Source: Sphingobacterium olei
Lineage (GTDB): Bacteria; Bacteroidota; Bacteroidia; Sphingobacteriales; Sphingobacteriaceae
Length of the DNA stretch: 64,000 bases
Assembly: GCF_005048855.1 (NCBI RefSeq)
Contig: NZ_SUME01000002.1
Coordinates: 248,001-312,000 of the forward strand
Reading direction: 5' to 3'
The position numbers and the translations under genes were made by a program. The notes below the pieces were generated by a model. The model saw only the letters and a list, made by a program, of their open reading frames with translations. It made no database searches and was not told the origin of the DNA. Numbering within the stretch: the first letter of the stretch is position 1; each line of letters starts with the position of its first letter. Below, piece after piece: positions 8,593 through 17,026 of this stretch.

Positions 8593-9411
8593 TTAATGTT
8601 TAGTCAGCTGTTGATAATTTTCTATGGCCTTGCGCACATTTCCAAATTCTTCAATCAAAGCCGTCGCAGTTTCTTCATCGACGCCCGTTTCGGCCATCAC
8701 CATCCGCACGCCACGGCCTACCAATTTATGATTAGAAAGTTGCATATCAACCATTTTATTACCTTTTACACGTCCCAATTGTATCATCACAGACGTGCTA
8801 ATCATATTTAAAACCAATTTTTGCGCTGTACCAGCTTTCATCCGTGTAGATCCTGTTACAAATTCAGGTCCTACAATCACTTCCACCGGAAATTGTGCCT
8901 CTTTGGCTATAGGCGAATTACCGTTACAAACAATACAACCCGTTACCACACCGCTTGCATTCGCTTTCCGAAGCCCACCTATTACGTATGGAGTCGTACC
9001 CGACGCGGCGATACCAATCACTACATCATTTGAATTAATGGCAAACTCTTCCAGATCTTTCCAAGCCTGTTCCATATCATCTTCGGCAAATTCTACTGCC
9101 TTACGGATCGCAACGTCTCCACCCGCTATCAGTCCAATCACCCAATCAAATGGCACACCATATGTCGGAGGACATTCCGACGCATCTAATACGCCCAATC
9201 GTCCGCTCGTACCCGCACCTATATAAAACAACCTTCCACCCGATTGCATTTTTTCAACTGCGATTTTTACCAAAGACTCTATCTGAGGAATCGACTTTTC
9301 AACCGCCAACGGAACTGTAGTGTCCTCCTTATTTATATTCGTCAATAACTCAAGAACAGACATCTTGTCCAGATCTTGGTAGTTCGAATCTTTCTCTGTC
9401 GTATTTATCAT
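8593..9411 (-). CDS. murQ: N-acetylmuramic acid 6-phosphate etherase
   Basis: 272 aa from the ATG at 9411; an in-frame ATG 51 bp upstream adds a tail absent from family members. MurQ cleaves the lactyl ether of MurNAc-6-phosphate, giving GlcNAc-6-phosphate and D-lactate in the cytoplasm. The SIS-domain signature GAGTSGRLGVLDASECPPT is intact, with the catalytic-position glutamate at about residue 79, and TGSTRMKAGTAQKLVLNM lies further on. It is followed after 3 bp by the SSS symporter and preceded by glycan-active enzymes. MurQ needs a phosphorylated substrate, and no MurNAc kinase (MurK/AmgK type) is visible in this window. Confidence 0.96.
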   Translation of the reverse strand: MINTTEKDSNYQDLDKMSVLELLTNINKEDTTVPLAVEKSIPQIESLVKIAVEKMQSGGRLFYIGAGTSGRLGVLDASECPPTYGVPFDWVIGLIAGGDVAIRKAVEFAEDDMEQAWKDLEEFAINSNDVVIGIAASGTTPYVIGGLRKANASGVVTGCIVCNGNSPIAKEAQFPVEVIVGPEFVTGSTRMKAGTAQKLVLNMISTSVMIQLGRVKGNKMVDMQLSNHKLVGRGVRMVMAETGVDEETATALIEEFGNVRKAIENYQQLTKH

Positions 9412-9499
9412 TTTATTAGAGATTCTGATTACTGTAGTGGGTAATATTTCGTAAATATGCAAAATAATTATAAAACATGCAAAAACACGCAGAACTATT

Positions 9500-11959
9500 C
9501 TATAATTTTTCCAGTAGCACGAAATTATAATTTTTTAGCTTTAATTCACGTATTAATTCGTCAAGAAGATTGTATAGTTTATCTTTTCTTCTCTTATCCG
9601 TACCGAGATGAATAAGAATAATATTTCCATTTAGTCCTTTTTGGGCCTCTAAGGCATACAGTTGATTAATAATGGCCTCCGTCGTCACATAACGGGATTG
9701 CATTTCTGGATACGTATAATCCGCAACCGTCCGTATCCCGGGCGTAAAATTATAAGTCTGTATACCCAGCCTATTCGCCCAGTCCACAATTTTGTCGTTG
9801 TACCATTCATAAGGCGGAATAAACTTGTCAATCTGCGTGACACCAATTTTCGTCAATCGATCTACATTTCGTTGTAAGTCCTTTTGAAAGTCAACTTCAT
9901 TAAGCAGCAAACTATCTCTATTTTCCCAAGGGCTATATAGCAAATGTGCATCCGAATGCGGTCCTATATAATTTCCGTTTTTAAATAGCCGTCTTAATGT
10001 TTTAGTATTTTTCTCAACAAATTCCCCTGTAACAAAAAAAGAGCCCTTTACCCCATTTTTATTCAATGCTTTTTCAACAGTTGCGATACCATCCCGAAAT
10101 TCGTGCCCCGTAAAGACCAAACTTATCTGTTTTTTACTCGTATCGCCCCGGACGATCGCCCCATATTTATCTTTTATTTTCAACGACTGACTTTTACTTT
10201 CCTGGGCAGACAACAGATAGATTAACGAAGCCGTACCATCCATGGTTGGTTCGTTGGTACTGTAATCACCAAAGTCATCATGATACACAACTAGATCACT
10301 TTGAAATTCAGCGTATTCATCTTCTTCCAGTAATTTAATACCGATCAGACTGTTGTATGTCGCAGCGTATACCGGACCATCTACCAAACCACCATCAATT
10401 GGGTACTGATGGAGATGCGTAAATGCCGAATGCGGATCTACAGGTGTATCTCCCCAAGCGGGCAATCCATACACCATAGAAGTGCCCCATGGATTCACAC
10501 CGAAGAGCCAGTCGATATTCGCCTGCTCCAATTCATCGTAGCTATCATCTCCAGAAACCGTACGGTACCACATACATTGAATGGCAAAAGAAGTGGTCAG
10601 GTTATTACTGCACCAAATAAAAGGAACACCCCTGAAAAATACATTTTGCTGCGCCCGTTCCCAAACGGCATCAATCCCGGCCTTATAATAAGAAAGCACT
10701 TTGGCTCGGTCATCTCCCTGCAGTTTCTTAGCAAGCTCATAATGCCCTAAATTAATAAATGGATAATACTGATAGTGATTAGCGGTATCCCGTATCATCC
10801 AAGGCGTTATCTTTTCCTGCGCAGCATACGACAGTGCAGCATCTACATGTTTTTTGTCACCAAAAAGGGAATACATTTCGATTTCTGCCAGTTCCATATC
10901 ATCCACCCAATTATCCTCAGCATAGATATAAGGTGATTTAACGGAAACAGTCTGCGTCACCCCCGGTTTAATGTAACTGTACGCATAAGCAGTCTGCGCT
11001 TTCGACCTTAGCTGCGTGCTATACTTCCGATCTACCGCATCGAATAAGTGATGTCCCAATGCAAACGCACTTACAAACTTGGCTGCCGTAGAACTCGTGC
11101 CGGTCGTATTATTTAGAAACTTACCTCTTTGCTGTGGCTTACCATCAATAAAATATACCGGTCTTTCAAATCCCCTTCCATAATAGGGGTCTTCGCCCGG
11201 CATACGTAATTTAGTGTGATCCCTATCGTCTGCAATCTGATTAAACATGATGTTGGGCTTGGGGTGCATCTTCAACAACCAATCCAACCCCCATTTGGCT
11301 TCGTCTAAGACATCGGCCAGTCCATTGCTTCCATCCAATCCATTAGCCTGCTTTTCGTCTGAGAATACGTCTGGGAAATCCCGGTAAGCTGCCAAGAGAT
11401 GATAGGTCGCATTTGCGGATGTAGTTGCGTACTGCAGGTAGTCCGACGCATCGTGCCAACCGCCACCTACATCTACATGGGTACTATCAGGTAATCCTAC
11501 CGACTGCGCATAAAGCGTAAAACCATCGTGCGTATGGCAGCTGTCTTGAAGAAATGGATTGAATAGTGTACGCTGTTGCCGCATATAACGCAAGGCAAAA
11601 TCCGCGGTACCTTTGTATACTTCTTCATTAATCCTAAAAACAGGAGATTTTATATTCTCAACACGCACGTAATACGTTCCGGATTGTGTCCAGCCCGAGA
11701 AATCCAACCGGTAACCAGATGCAAAAGGCCCATAATGTCCAAACCCCTTTCCAGCTTTCCCTTTGAATACCGTTTTATTCGATTGGCTGTCTATAATTTC
11801 GAATTCCTTTATCTTTTCATTTCCCTTAGATACCCATACAGCTACCTTTTTAGATTCGGGTAGGTAGCCCAGCTGGTTAATTCGTATCCAAGCATTCTCC
11901 TGCCCCTTGGCTAAGGACAACAATCCGATAAAGATAGCTAGAAACAGGATTCTCTTCAT
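9500..11959 (-). CDS. GH9 glycoside hydrolase fused to polysaccharide deacetylase-like domain
   Basis: 819 aa from the ATG at 11959 (MKRILFLAIFIGLLSLAKGQ, a signal peptide); a longer start would overlap the upstream gene. Order: Ig-like CelD_N-type domain (about 20-105), GH9 (alpha/alpha)6 barrel (about 105-590) with the nucleophile/base motif GGWHDASDYLQY and the acid motif NEPTMDG, then a NodB/CE4-like domain (about 610-819). In the latter HSDAH keeps the metal-binding histidines, but the usual TFDDG is replaced by VFTGHE. Some GH9 enzymes are exo-glucosaminidases, so an amino-sugar substrate would fit the MurNAc genes around it. Beta-glucan activity is the alternative. It follows the metallophosphatase gene by 4 bp. 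Confidence 0.85.
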   Translation of the reverse strand: MKRILFLAIFIGLLSLAKGQENAWIRINQLGYLPESKKVAVWVSKGNEKIKEFEIIDSQSNKTVFKGKAGKGFGHYGPFASGYRLDFSGWTQSGTYYVRVENIKSPVFRINEEVYKGTADFALRYMRQQRTLFNPFLQDSCHTHDGFTLYAQSVGLPDSTHVDVGGGWHDASDYLQYATTSANATYHLLAAYRDFPDVFSDEKQANGLDGSNGLADVLDEAKWGLDWLLKMHPKPNIMFNQIADDRDHTKLRMPGEDPYYGRGFERPVYFIDGKPQQRGKFLNNTTGTSSTAAKFVSAFALGHHLFDAVDRKYSTQLRSKAQTAYAYSYIKPGVTQTVSVKSPYIYAEDNWVDDMELAEIEMYSLFGDKKHVDAALSYAAQEKITPWMIRDTANHYQYYPFINLGHYELAKKLQGDDRAKVLSYYKAGIDAVWERAQQNVFFRGVPFIWCSNNLTTSFAIQCMWYRTVSGDDSYDELEQANIDWLFGVNPWGTSMVYGLPAWGDTPVDPHSAFTHLHQYPIDGGLVDGPVYAATYNSLIGIKLLEEDEYAEFQSDLVVYHDDFGDYSTNEPTMDGTASLIYLLSAQESKSQSLKIKDKYGAIVRGDTSKKQISLVFTGHEFRDGIATVEKALNKNGVKGSFFVTGEFVEKNTKTLRRLFKNGNYIGPHSDAHLLYSPWENRDSLLLNEVDFQKDLQRNVDRLTKIGVTQIDKFIPPYEWYNDKIVDWANRLGIQTYNFTPGIRTVADYTYPEMQSRYVTTEAIINQLYALEAQKGLNGNIILIHLGTDKRRKDKLYNLLDELIRELKLKNYNFVLLEKL

Positions 11960-11963
11960 GCCT

Positions 11964-13799
11964 TTAATATTGCAGCAACACAATCTTACCATCCATCGTA
12001 CTTACCACTACCTTATTTTTAAGTACCAAAGGCGGATTTATCATTGCATTTGAAATTTTATATTGCCAGGCTACGTCACCAGATTTAGGGTTTACAGCAG
12101 ATAGTAGACCCGAATTGCTTGGTACAAACACCAGCGAGGATGAACTATATATAGCCGTCGGCACGATATCGTAAGGCAGCTGTAAGGACGATTTCCAATC
12201 GATTGTCATGGAATCCGCTTTTGCAGATATGCCCACCAATTCCCCGTCCATCGTCTTCGCATATATGAATTTCTTATCCCGCGACAGCCCCATCGATTCC
12301 CTTACGCGGTATAACTCCTTCTTTTCCCGCCATATTACTTTACCGGTCTGCAGCTCCAAGGCCGTCATATACCGATCCGGTGCAACGACGAAGACACGAT
12401 TGTTCGCTACCACAGGATAGCATGCCGCTACCGAAAACATGCGGTTGGCGTGTCCATTATTCCACTCCCACATCAGCTGTCCCGTATTTACATCAAGCGC
12501 ATAAAAGCCATTTCCCCAGCTTCCGAAAATCACCTTATTATCTGCAATCGTAGGAAGGGTAGACACGTAGTTCTTCACACCTTCAAATGTCCAAACCACC
12601 TTTCCCGTAAGCAGATCCAGGCAACGAAACACGCCGTCCGAACCACCGATATAAGCCTTTCCTTTATAGAGCTGCGGAGAACCCAATACCGCTTTCGAAG
12701 TTTCTGTTTTCCAACGCACAGTACCCGTTTTGGCATCTAATCCGTAGATAAAATGGTCTGAGGAGCCTACAACTACGATTCCTTTATCTACGGCAGGCGT
12801 AGAATAGACCTTACCGCCCGTTTTATAAGACCACATCTTTTTACCATCAGCTAAACGGAGCGCATATACCTCCCCAACAGTATTCGCGGTGAACAATAAC
12901 TTGCCATTAGACGTGATCCCTGCACCGATATCGCCGTGATCTTGGTATTCCCAGAGTAATTTTGCTTTACTCTTATAATTTACCGAATAATCCGGACGTT
13001 TTACAGCTTGCCCTGAAACATCTTGGAATTTTTTCAGTGGCAGCTTTAACCAATAATCTTCTGTGGACAGCAGTGGTCTACGCGTTTGGAAAAAAATGGA
13101 ATCCGGCTGTATCGTTATAATATTATAGCCCCCAACTTTCTCCTTTGCCTGTAGGTTAGAACGAACCATGACCCCGGGGATACCTTCCCAGTCGTACAGC
13201 CTGTTTTGATGGCCATGACCACATGTTGCCACCTGAATATTCCGTTGTTTCAATCGGTCTATTTTTTCAAACCAATTATTTAGAGAAGAGTCGAGAGGAT
13301 AATGGTTGATGGCTATCAATGGCGTTTCTTTATCTGGATTTGCTTTGAATACCGAATCCATCCACACCAGATTTTCACGTGGAATCTGTCCGGGGCTCAT
13401 CCGCATATTAGGTCCCGATGTGGTCCCGATAAATTGGATCCCCTTGTGTTCAAAAAAGAAAGATTCAGCCCCAAATACCTTTCGAAAACTATTGGCACCA
13501 CTCTCGGACCAGTTGCTATCGTGGTTGCCGGGAATAACGTACAAGGGTAGGTTCAGGCTGTCCAAGATCTGCTTCGCTATCGCCAATTCTTCATCCGATC
13601 CAAATTCGGTCACATCGCCAGACAGGATGACAAAGTCAATATCCTTTAGTTGATTCAAATCCTCTACTGTCCTTCTCAGATCGTCTGCCCCCGTACTACC
13701 GCCTACATGCGTATCGGTTACTTGGGCAAACTTGAAGGATTGGGCAAAAGAGGTTCCGCAGAATAAACTAACTGTCAGAAAAATAAAGATCTTAATCAT
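11964..13799 (-). CDS. Metallophosphatase fused to PQQ-like beta-propeller
   Basis: 611 aa from the ATG at 13799 (signal peptide MIKIFIFLTVSLFCGTSFAQ). Residues about 22-240 are a calcineurin-like phosphoesterase with TDTHVGG, SGDVTE, GNHDSNW, INHYP and CGHGHQN. Residues about 290-611 are tandem PQQ_2-type beta-propeller blades (repeats of the form VYALRLADGKKMWSY, IYGLDAKTGTVRW, FYALDVNTGQLMWEW). No cofactor is implied: most such blades in Bacteroidetes are structural. It is exported to the periplasm or surface. It sits between the GHL10 hydrolase and the GH9 fusion in the same operon, so a phosphodiester or phosphomonoester in the target glycan is plausible but unproven. Confidence 0.85.
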   Translation of the reverse strand: MIKIFIFLTVSLFCGTSFAQSFKFAQVTDTHVGGSTGADDLRRTVEDLNQLKDIDFVILSGDVTEFGSDEELAIAKQILDSLNLPLYVIPGNHDSNWSESGANSFRKVFGAESFFFEHKGIQFIGTTSGPNMRMSPGQIPRENLVWMDSVFKANPDKETPLIAINHYPLDSSLNNWFEKIDRLKQRNIQVATCGHGHQNRLYDWEGIPGVMVRSNLQAKEKVGGYNIITIQPDSIFFQTRRPLLSTEDYWLKLPLKKFQDVSGQAVKRPDYSVNYKSKAKLLWEYQDHGDIGAGITSNGKLLFTANTVGEVYALRLADGKKMWSYKTGGKVYSTPAVDKGIVVVGSSDHFIYGLDAKTGTVRWKTETSKAVLGSPQLYKGKAYIGGSDGVFRCLDLLTGKVVWTFEGVKNYVSTLPTIADNKVIFGSWGNGFYALDVNTGQLMWEWNNGHANRMFSVAACYPVVANNRVFVVAPDRYMTALELQTGKVIWREKKELYRVRESMGLSRDKKFIYAKTMDGELVGISAKADSMTIDWKSSLQLPYDIVPTAIYSSSSLVFVPSNSGLLSAVNPKSGDVAWQYKISNAMINPPLVLKNKVVVSTMDGKIVLLQY

Positions 13800-13837
13800 A
13801 GGGGAAAATTGAGTCTTCAAAAACACGAACAACATCA

Positions 13838-13866
13838 TTAGGGCAGCTCTAGAAGAACTGCCCTAA
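13838..13866 (-). other. Intergenic stem-loop between two operon genes
   Basis: A perfect 9-bp inverted repeat (TTAGGGCAG / CTGCCCTAA, 11-nt loop) lies just after the GHL10 stop. There is no T-run after it, so it looks more like an mRNA-stability or processing hairpin than a terminator. Confidence 0.55.
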
Positions 13867-13870
13867 GATT

Positions 13871-15358
13871 CTATTTTTTCTCAACTGTGTTAGTTGGCTT
13901 ACTTTCTAGATTATCTAAATTTAGTGATGTTACACAATAATGTCCAGATTCGGTAACATTCAATTTCGAATCTGTAGTCACTGCTACCACTTTACCGACG
14001 GCTTTTAAATCAGAGAAATGGTAAACAACGGAGCGCACATTGCCACTGGCCGCCGTCCAACTTAATTCATTACCGTTGATCTTTACATTTCCGGGTACCG
14101 CAGCTGGAGCAGCAACTTCTCTACCGGCAAACGGCATCACCGCCTTGTGGCTATATAGCTCAGCAAGCTTGTCCGTAACACCTATCCTGTTTGCATATAC
14201 ATCCCGTGCACTATACATCACGCTACCTACGGCCTTAGCGTTTCTTTTTGTCATATCAAACTGCCTGACAAGCTCTTGAGTAGATTGAAAAGCTGCGGGG
14301 TTTCCTGCAGCGCCGAATCTATACAAAGCATGACCTATTACCAACTTCGCACTAAAAGAAAATTGCGCCCAGGTTGATAAGTTCAATTGAAAATCATTAG
14401 ATGAATTGCCTATTTCCTGATACAACTGTGGTATCAATATATCCACCCAACCTTGTTTACACCATTTTTCCAAGTCGGCGTACAAAGTATTGAAGTTATA
14501 TGTCTTACTCGCTGCAGGCGAAATTGAAAAAACGACCTGAGGTTTATTTGCTACTACAGTACTATGGATCAGCTCAATCGCTTTATCTACATTATCTCTT
14601 CTCCATGCCTGTATAGTCGAAAAGCCAGTCCCCATCGTTTCATAAAGTGGCTGATCGGAAACCATCGTACCTGCTGAAGAAGGATCTGGATAAAAATAAT
14701 CATCCATATGGAGTCCGTCGACATCATACTTGGTGATGAGATCCTTTACTATATCTGCCAACCGCTGTCTCACCTCAGGCAAAGCCGGATTATAAATCTG
14801 TATCTTCTCATGGTCAACCACCCATTCTGGCTTTACAGCAGAATGCAAGGCAGGATAAGCTGTACCCGATGCGGCTCTTGTAGCAATACGATATGGGTTA
14901 ATCCATGCATGGAACTCAATTCCTCTTGCATGGGTTTCATCTATCATAAATTTAAGCACATCGTAGCCTGGGTCTTTTCCACGCGTTCCGGTGATATTGC
15001 CACTCCATGGTTCATAAGCCGAGTTGTAAAAGGCATCCCCCATACCCCGAACCTGTACAAAAACCGAGTTAAAACCTAAACTCTTTAAATTATCCAGCAT
15101 GTCGGTATAGCTCTTCTTTTGCACAGCAGCATCATATGCTGTATTTGCAAAATCAGATGTTCTCGGCCAATCCAGTGCCCATACAGTAGCAATCCACGCA
15201 CCCCTCATCTCCTTCTTGGGCAGTGTCAGCGTAGAAGGCTCGGGTCCCGGTGGATCCGGATCGGGCGTACCCGGCCCATCTGAGTCTTTACTACAGCTGT
15301 TGAAAATCAATGCTGCATATAGCAGCATTGATATATAAATCGAAAATCTTCTCATCAT
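13871..15358 (-). CDS. GHL10-family (DUF187) glycosyl-hydrolase-like lipoprotein
   Basis: 495 aa. The lipoprotein signal ends at the lipobox cysteine (ALIFNSC), followed by a Pro/Asp-rich linker (PGTPDPDPPGPEP) and a GHL10 TIM barrel from about 50 to 370, with EMRGAWIATVW, NSVFVQVRGMGDAF, FHAWINPYR and DGLHMDDYFYP. A C-terminal fibronectin-III-like domain is likely (about 400-495). E. coli DigH, a GHL10 protein, cuts peptidoglycan glycan strands that lack stem peptides, which fits the NamZ/MurQ genes nearby. The exact specificity is inference. The second Met (15355) is an equally possible start. Confidence 0.85.
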   Translation of the reverse strand: MMRRFSIYISMLLYAALIFNSCSKDSDGPGTPDPDPPGPEPSTLTLPKKEMRGAWIATVWALDWPRTSDFANTAYDAAVQKKSYTDMLDNLKSLGFNSVFVQVRGMGDAFYNSAYEPWSGNITGTRGKDPGYDVLKFMIDETHARGIEFHAWINPYRIATRAASGTAYPALHSAVKPEWVVDHEKIQIYNPALPEVRQRLADIVKDLITKYDVDGLHMDDYFYPDPSSAGTMVSDQPLYETMGTGFSTIQAWRRDNVDKAIELIHSTVVANKPQVVFSISPAASKTYNFNTLYADLEKWCKQGWVDILIPQLYQEIGNSSNDFQLNLSTWAQFSFSAKLVIGHALYRFGAAGNPAAFQSTQELVRQFDMTKRNAKAVGSVMYSARDVYANRIGVTDKLAELYSHKAVMPFAGREVAAPAAVPGNVKINGNELSWTAASGNVRSVVYHFSDLKAVGKVVAVTTDSKLNVTESGHYCVTSLNLDNLESKPTNTVEKK

Positions 15359-15414
15359 TATACTATATTAAAACATGAGGGTGTATCATCAATCTAAGGA
15401 TATCAAAAAAAACA

Positions 15415-15499
15415 CGTCATTGCGAGGAAGAATGACGAAGCAATCTTCGTTTTATCTTGTTAGATTGCCTCACCATCGTTCCTCCAGTTCGCAATGACG
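15415..15499. repeat. REP-like inverted repeat element, copy A
   Basis: 85 bp starting CGTCATTGCGAGGAAG and ending with its approximate reverse complement, CAGTTCGCAATGACG; the inner arms are GCAATCT / AGATTGC. It lies in the 185-bp spacer between the SusE-like and GHL10 genes. A related element (copy B) sits inside the MauE-like gene at 29811-29891. Confidence 0.75.
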
Positions 15500-15543
15500 A
15501 TGATGTCGTAACTTTTAATACTCCCTCATGCCATATTTATCTA

Positions 15544-16977
15544 CTAATCTTCAGTGAGCACTTTTTTAGGCACTTCAAAGAACACAAATCCAGCATCGAG
15601 TGTCGCCGCATATAATAATAATTTGTCATCATTACCCTCTCCGTCTTTAATAACCGCCCAACCCGTTTGCGAAGCTGGGTTAATATTTACCGGCCCATCC
15701 AGACTGTACGACAGTAGAGGCCCATCCGCAGAGGCATCTAAAAACCTTAAACCGTCGTCTACTGTTTCACCCCTCGTAATGTTGTACACCTGGAAAACAG
15801 TACCTTCTTGTCCAGTTCTTGCAGCAGTGACACCCATAATGTACCTTTCTCCATTAAAGTTAACAACACGAACATCACTTAGACGAACTGGGAACTTGGT
15901 TGCTTGATAAACGACGTTAGCCTGTTCACCGACTAGTCTTACAGGGCCGTCATGTCCCGTAAAGATATACTGCGAAGAATTTGGAACCTTATTATAAGAA
16001 CCCCAAGAACCTAACGCAGCAACACCTGTCTCAAAGAAAACCGGAGCGGATATCGTTGTGTAATTCGTAACATTGTATTTTAGGATGCGTAATCCACCAT
16101 TATCTACAAAATATATATTTCCATTGCCATTTTCATCCAGGTTTACGGACATATTGTCTCCAAAGCGGTAACTTGCTGGTGTTGCTGCAGCCGTAGTAGT
16201 ATTCAAAATAACTTCTGCAGGTTGAGCCGGATCAGTCCAATGATAAATTTTAAGCGGAGATGCATTGCTACCGGATAAACTTGCCACATAAATATGATCG
16301 CCCGAAATAGCACCTGAGTGCATGGTGAATGTTCCTCCGGCGTAGCCTCCTGCTGGCGCACCCAAAGGAATAGGAGTAACCACATTATTTCTAAGGTCGG
16401 ACACCCTTAACACATGTGCATTATTCCCACTTCTATCTACTACTAGCACGTAGTTCTTGCTAAAACCAGATCCCCTCACCAATCCTCCTGTAAACTTATC
16501 ATACTTTGCATTGCCCCCTGGATTATTCGAATAATCGTATGTAACAGCTTGAGTGAACTCTGCACCAAAAACCGGAACCCTTAAGCGCAATCGCGCAAAG
16601 TATTCACTCGATCTTGGATTATTTACTACCTTTAATACGATTGATCGCTCAGATTCGCCTTCCTGAAACACCACCTCATAAAAGTCCTTTTCTAATCGGG
16701 CACCATCAGAACCTTGTATCTCAAATTTCAAATTGCTAAAATCAGTATCCGGATCAATTCTAGGGAATGAGATTTCCTTCTTATCATGATCTATTGTACC
16801 TTCTAGTGCGATATCGCCGTTAGATCCAGCATTCACTAATCGAATAGATTCCAATTTTGTGAACTTACTGCTGGTATCCATTTCAGACGGTAAATCATCC
16901 TTACAAGAGTTAAGCGTAAAAAGCAACAGTAAGCCCAACACCGTACTTGATTTAAAAATTATATTCAACATTTTCAT
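15544..16977 (-). CDS. SusE-like surface lipoprotein (DUF5018/DUF4623-like)
   Basis: 477 aa from the Met at 16977 (MKMLNIIFKSSTVLG...LNSC lipobox). The N-terminal part (about 25-125), with ISFPRIDPDTDFSNLKFEIQ, resembles the DUF5018 Ig-like domain of PUL surface proteins. The remainder (about 140-477) looks like a propeller of weak repeats (YVLVVDRSGNNAHVLRVSD, NIYFVDNGGLRILKYN) as in DUF4623 proteins. It follows SusD by about 50 bp, the position of SusE/F-like surface glycan-binding proteins, so I infer binding of the same glycan outside the cell. No catalytic motif is visible. Confidence 0.65.
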   Translation of the reverse strand: MKMLNIIFKSSTVLGLLLLFTLNSCKDDLPSEMDTSSKFTKLESIRLVNAGSNGDIALEGTIDHDKKEISFPRIDPDTDFSNLKFEIQGSDGARLEKDFYEVVFQEGESERSIVLKVVNNPRSSEYFARLRLRVPVFGAEFTQAVTYDYSNNPGGNAKYDKFTGGLVRGSGFSKNYVLVVDRSGNNAHVLRVSDLRNNVVTPIPLGAPAGGYAGGTFTMHSGAISGDHIYVASLSGSNASPLKIYHWTDPAQPAEVILNTTTAAATPASYRFGDNMSVNLDENGNGNIYFVDNGGLRILKYNVTNYTTISAPVFFETGVAALGSWGSYNKVPNSSQYIFTGHDGPVRLVGEQANVVYQATKFPVRLSDVRVVNFNGERYIMGVTAARTGQEGTVFQVYNITRGETVDDGLRFLDASADGPLLSYSLDGPVNINPASQTGWAVIKDGEGNDDKLLLYAATLDAGFVFFEVPKKVLTED

Positions 16978-17026
16978 AATATTAAAATTATATATGATCA
17001 AACTATATGAAACACACTGTAGTGAA

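Noticed and set aside
13371..13386. A parS-like sequence around TTTTCACGTGGAA
   Set aside because: Several mismatches to the TGTTTCACGTGAAACA consensus, and it lies inside the metallophosphatase coding sequence 11 kb from parAB.
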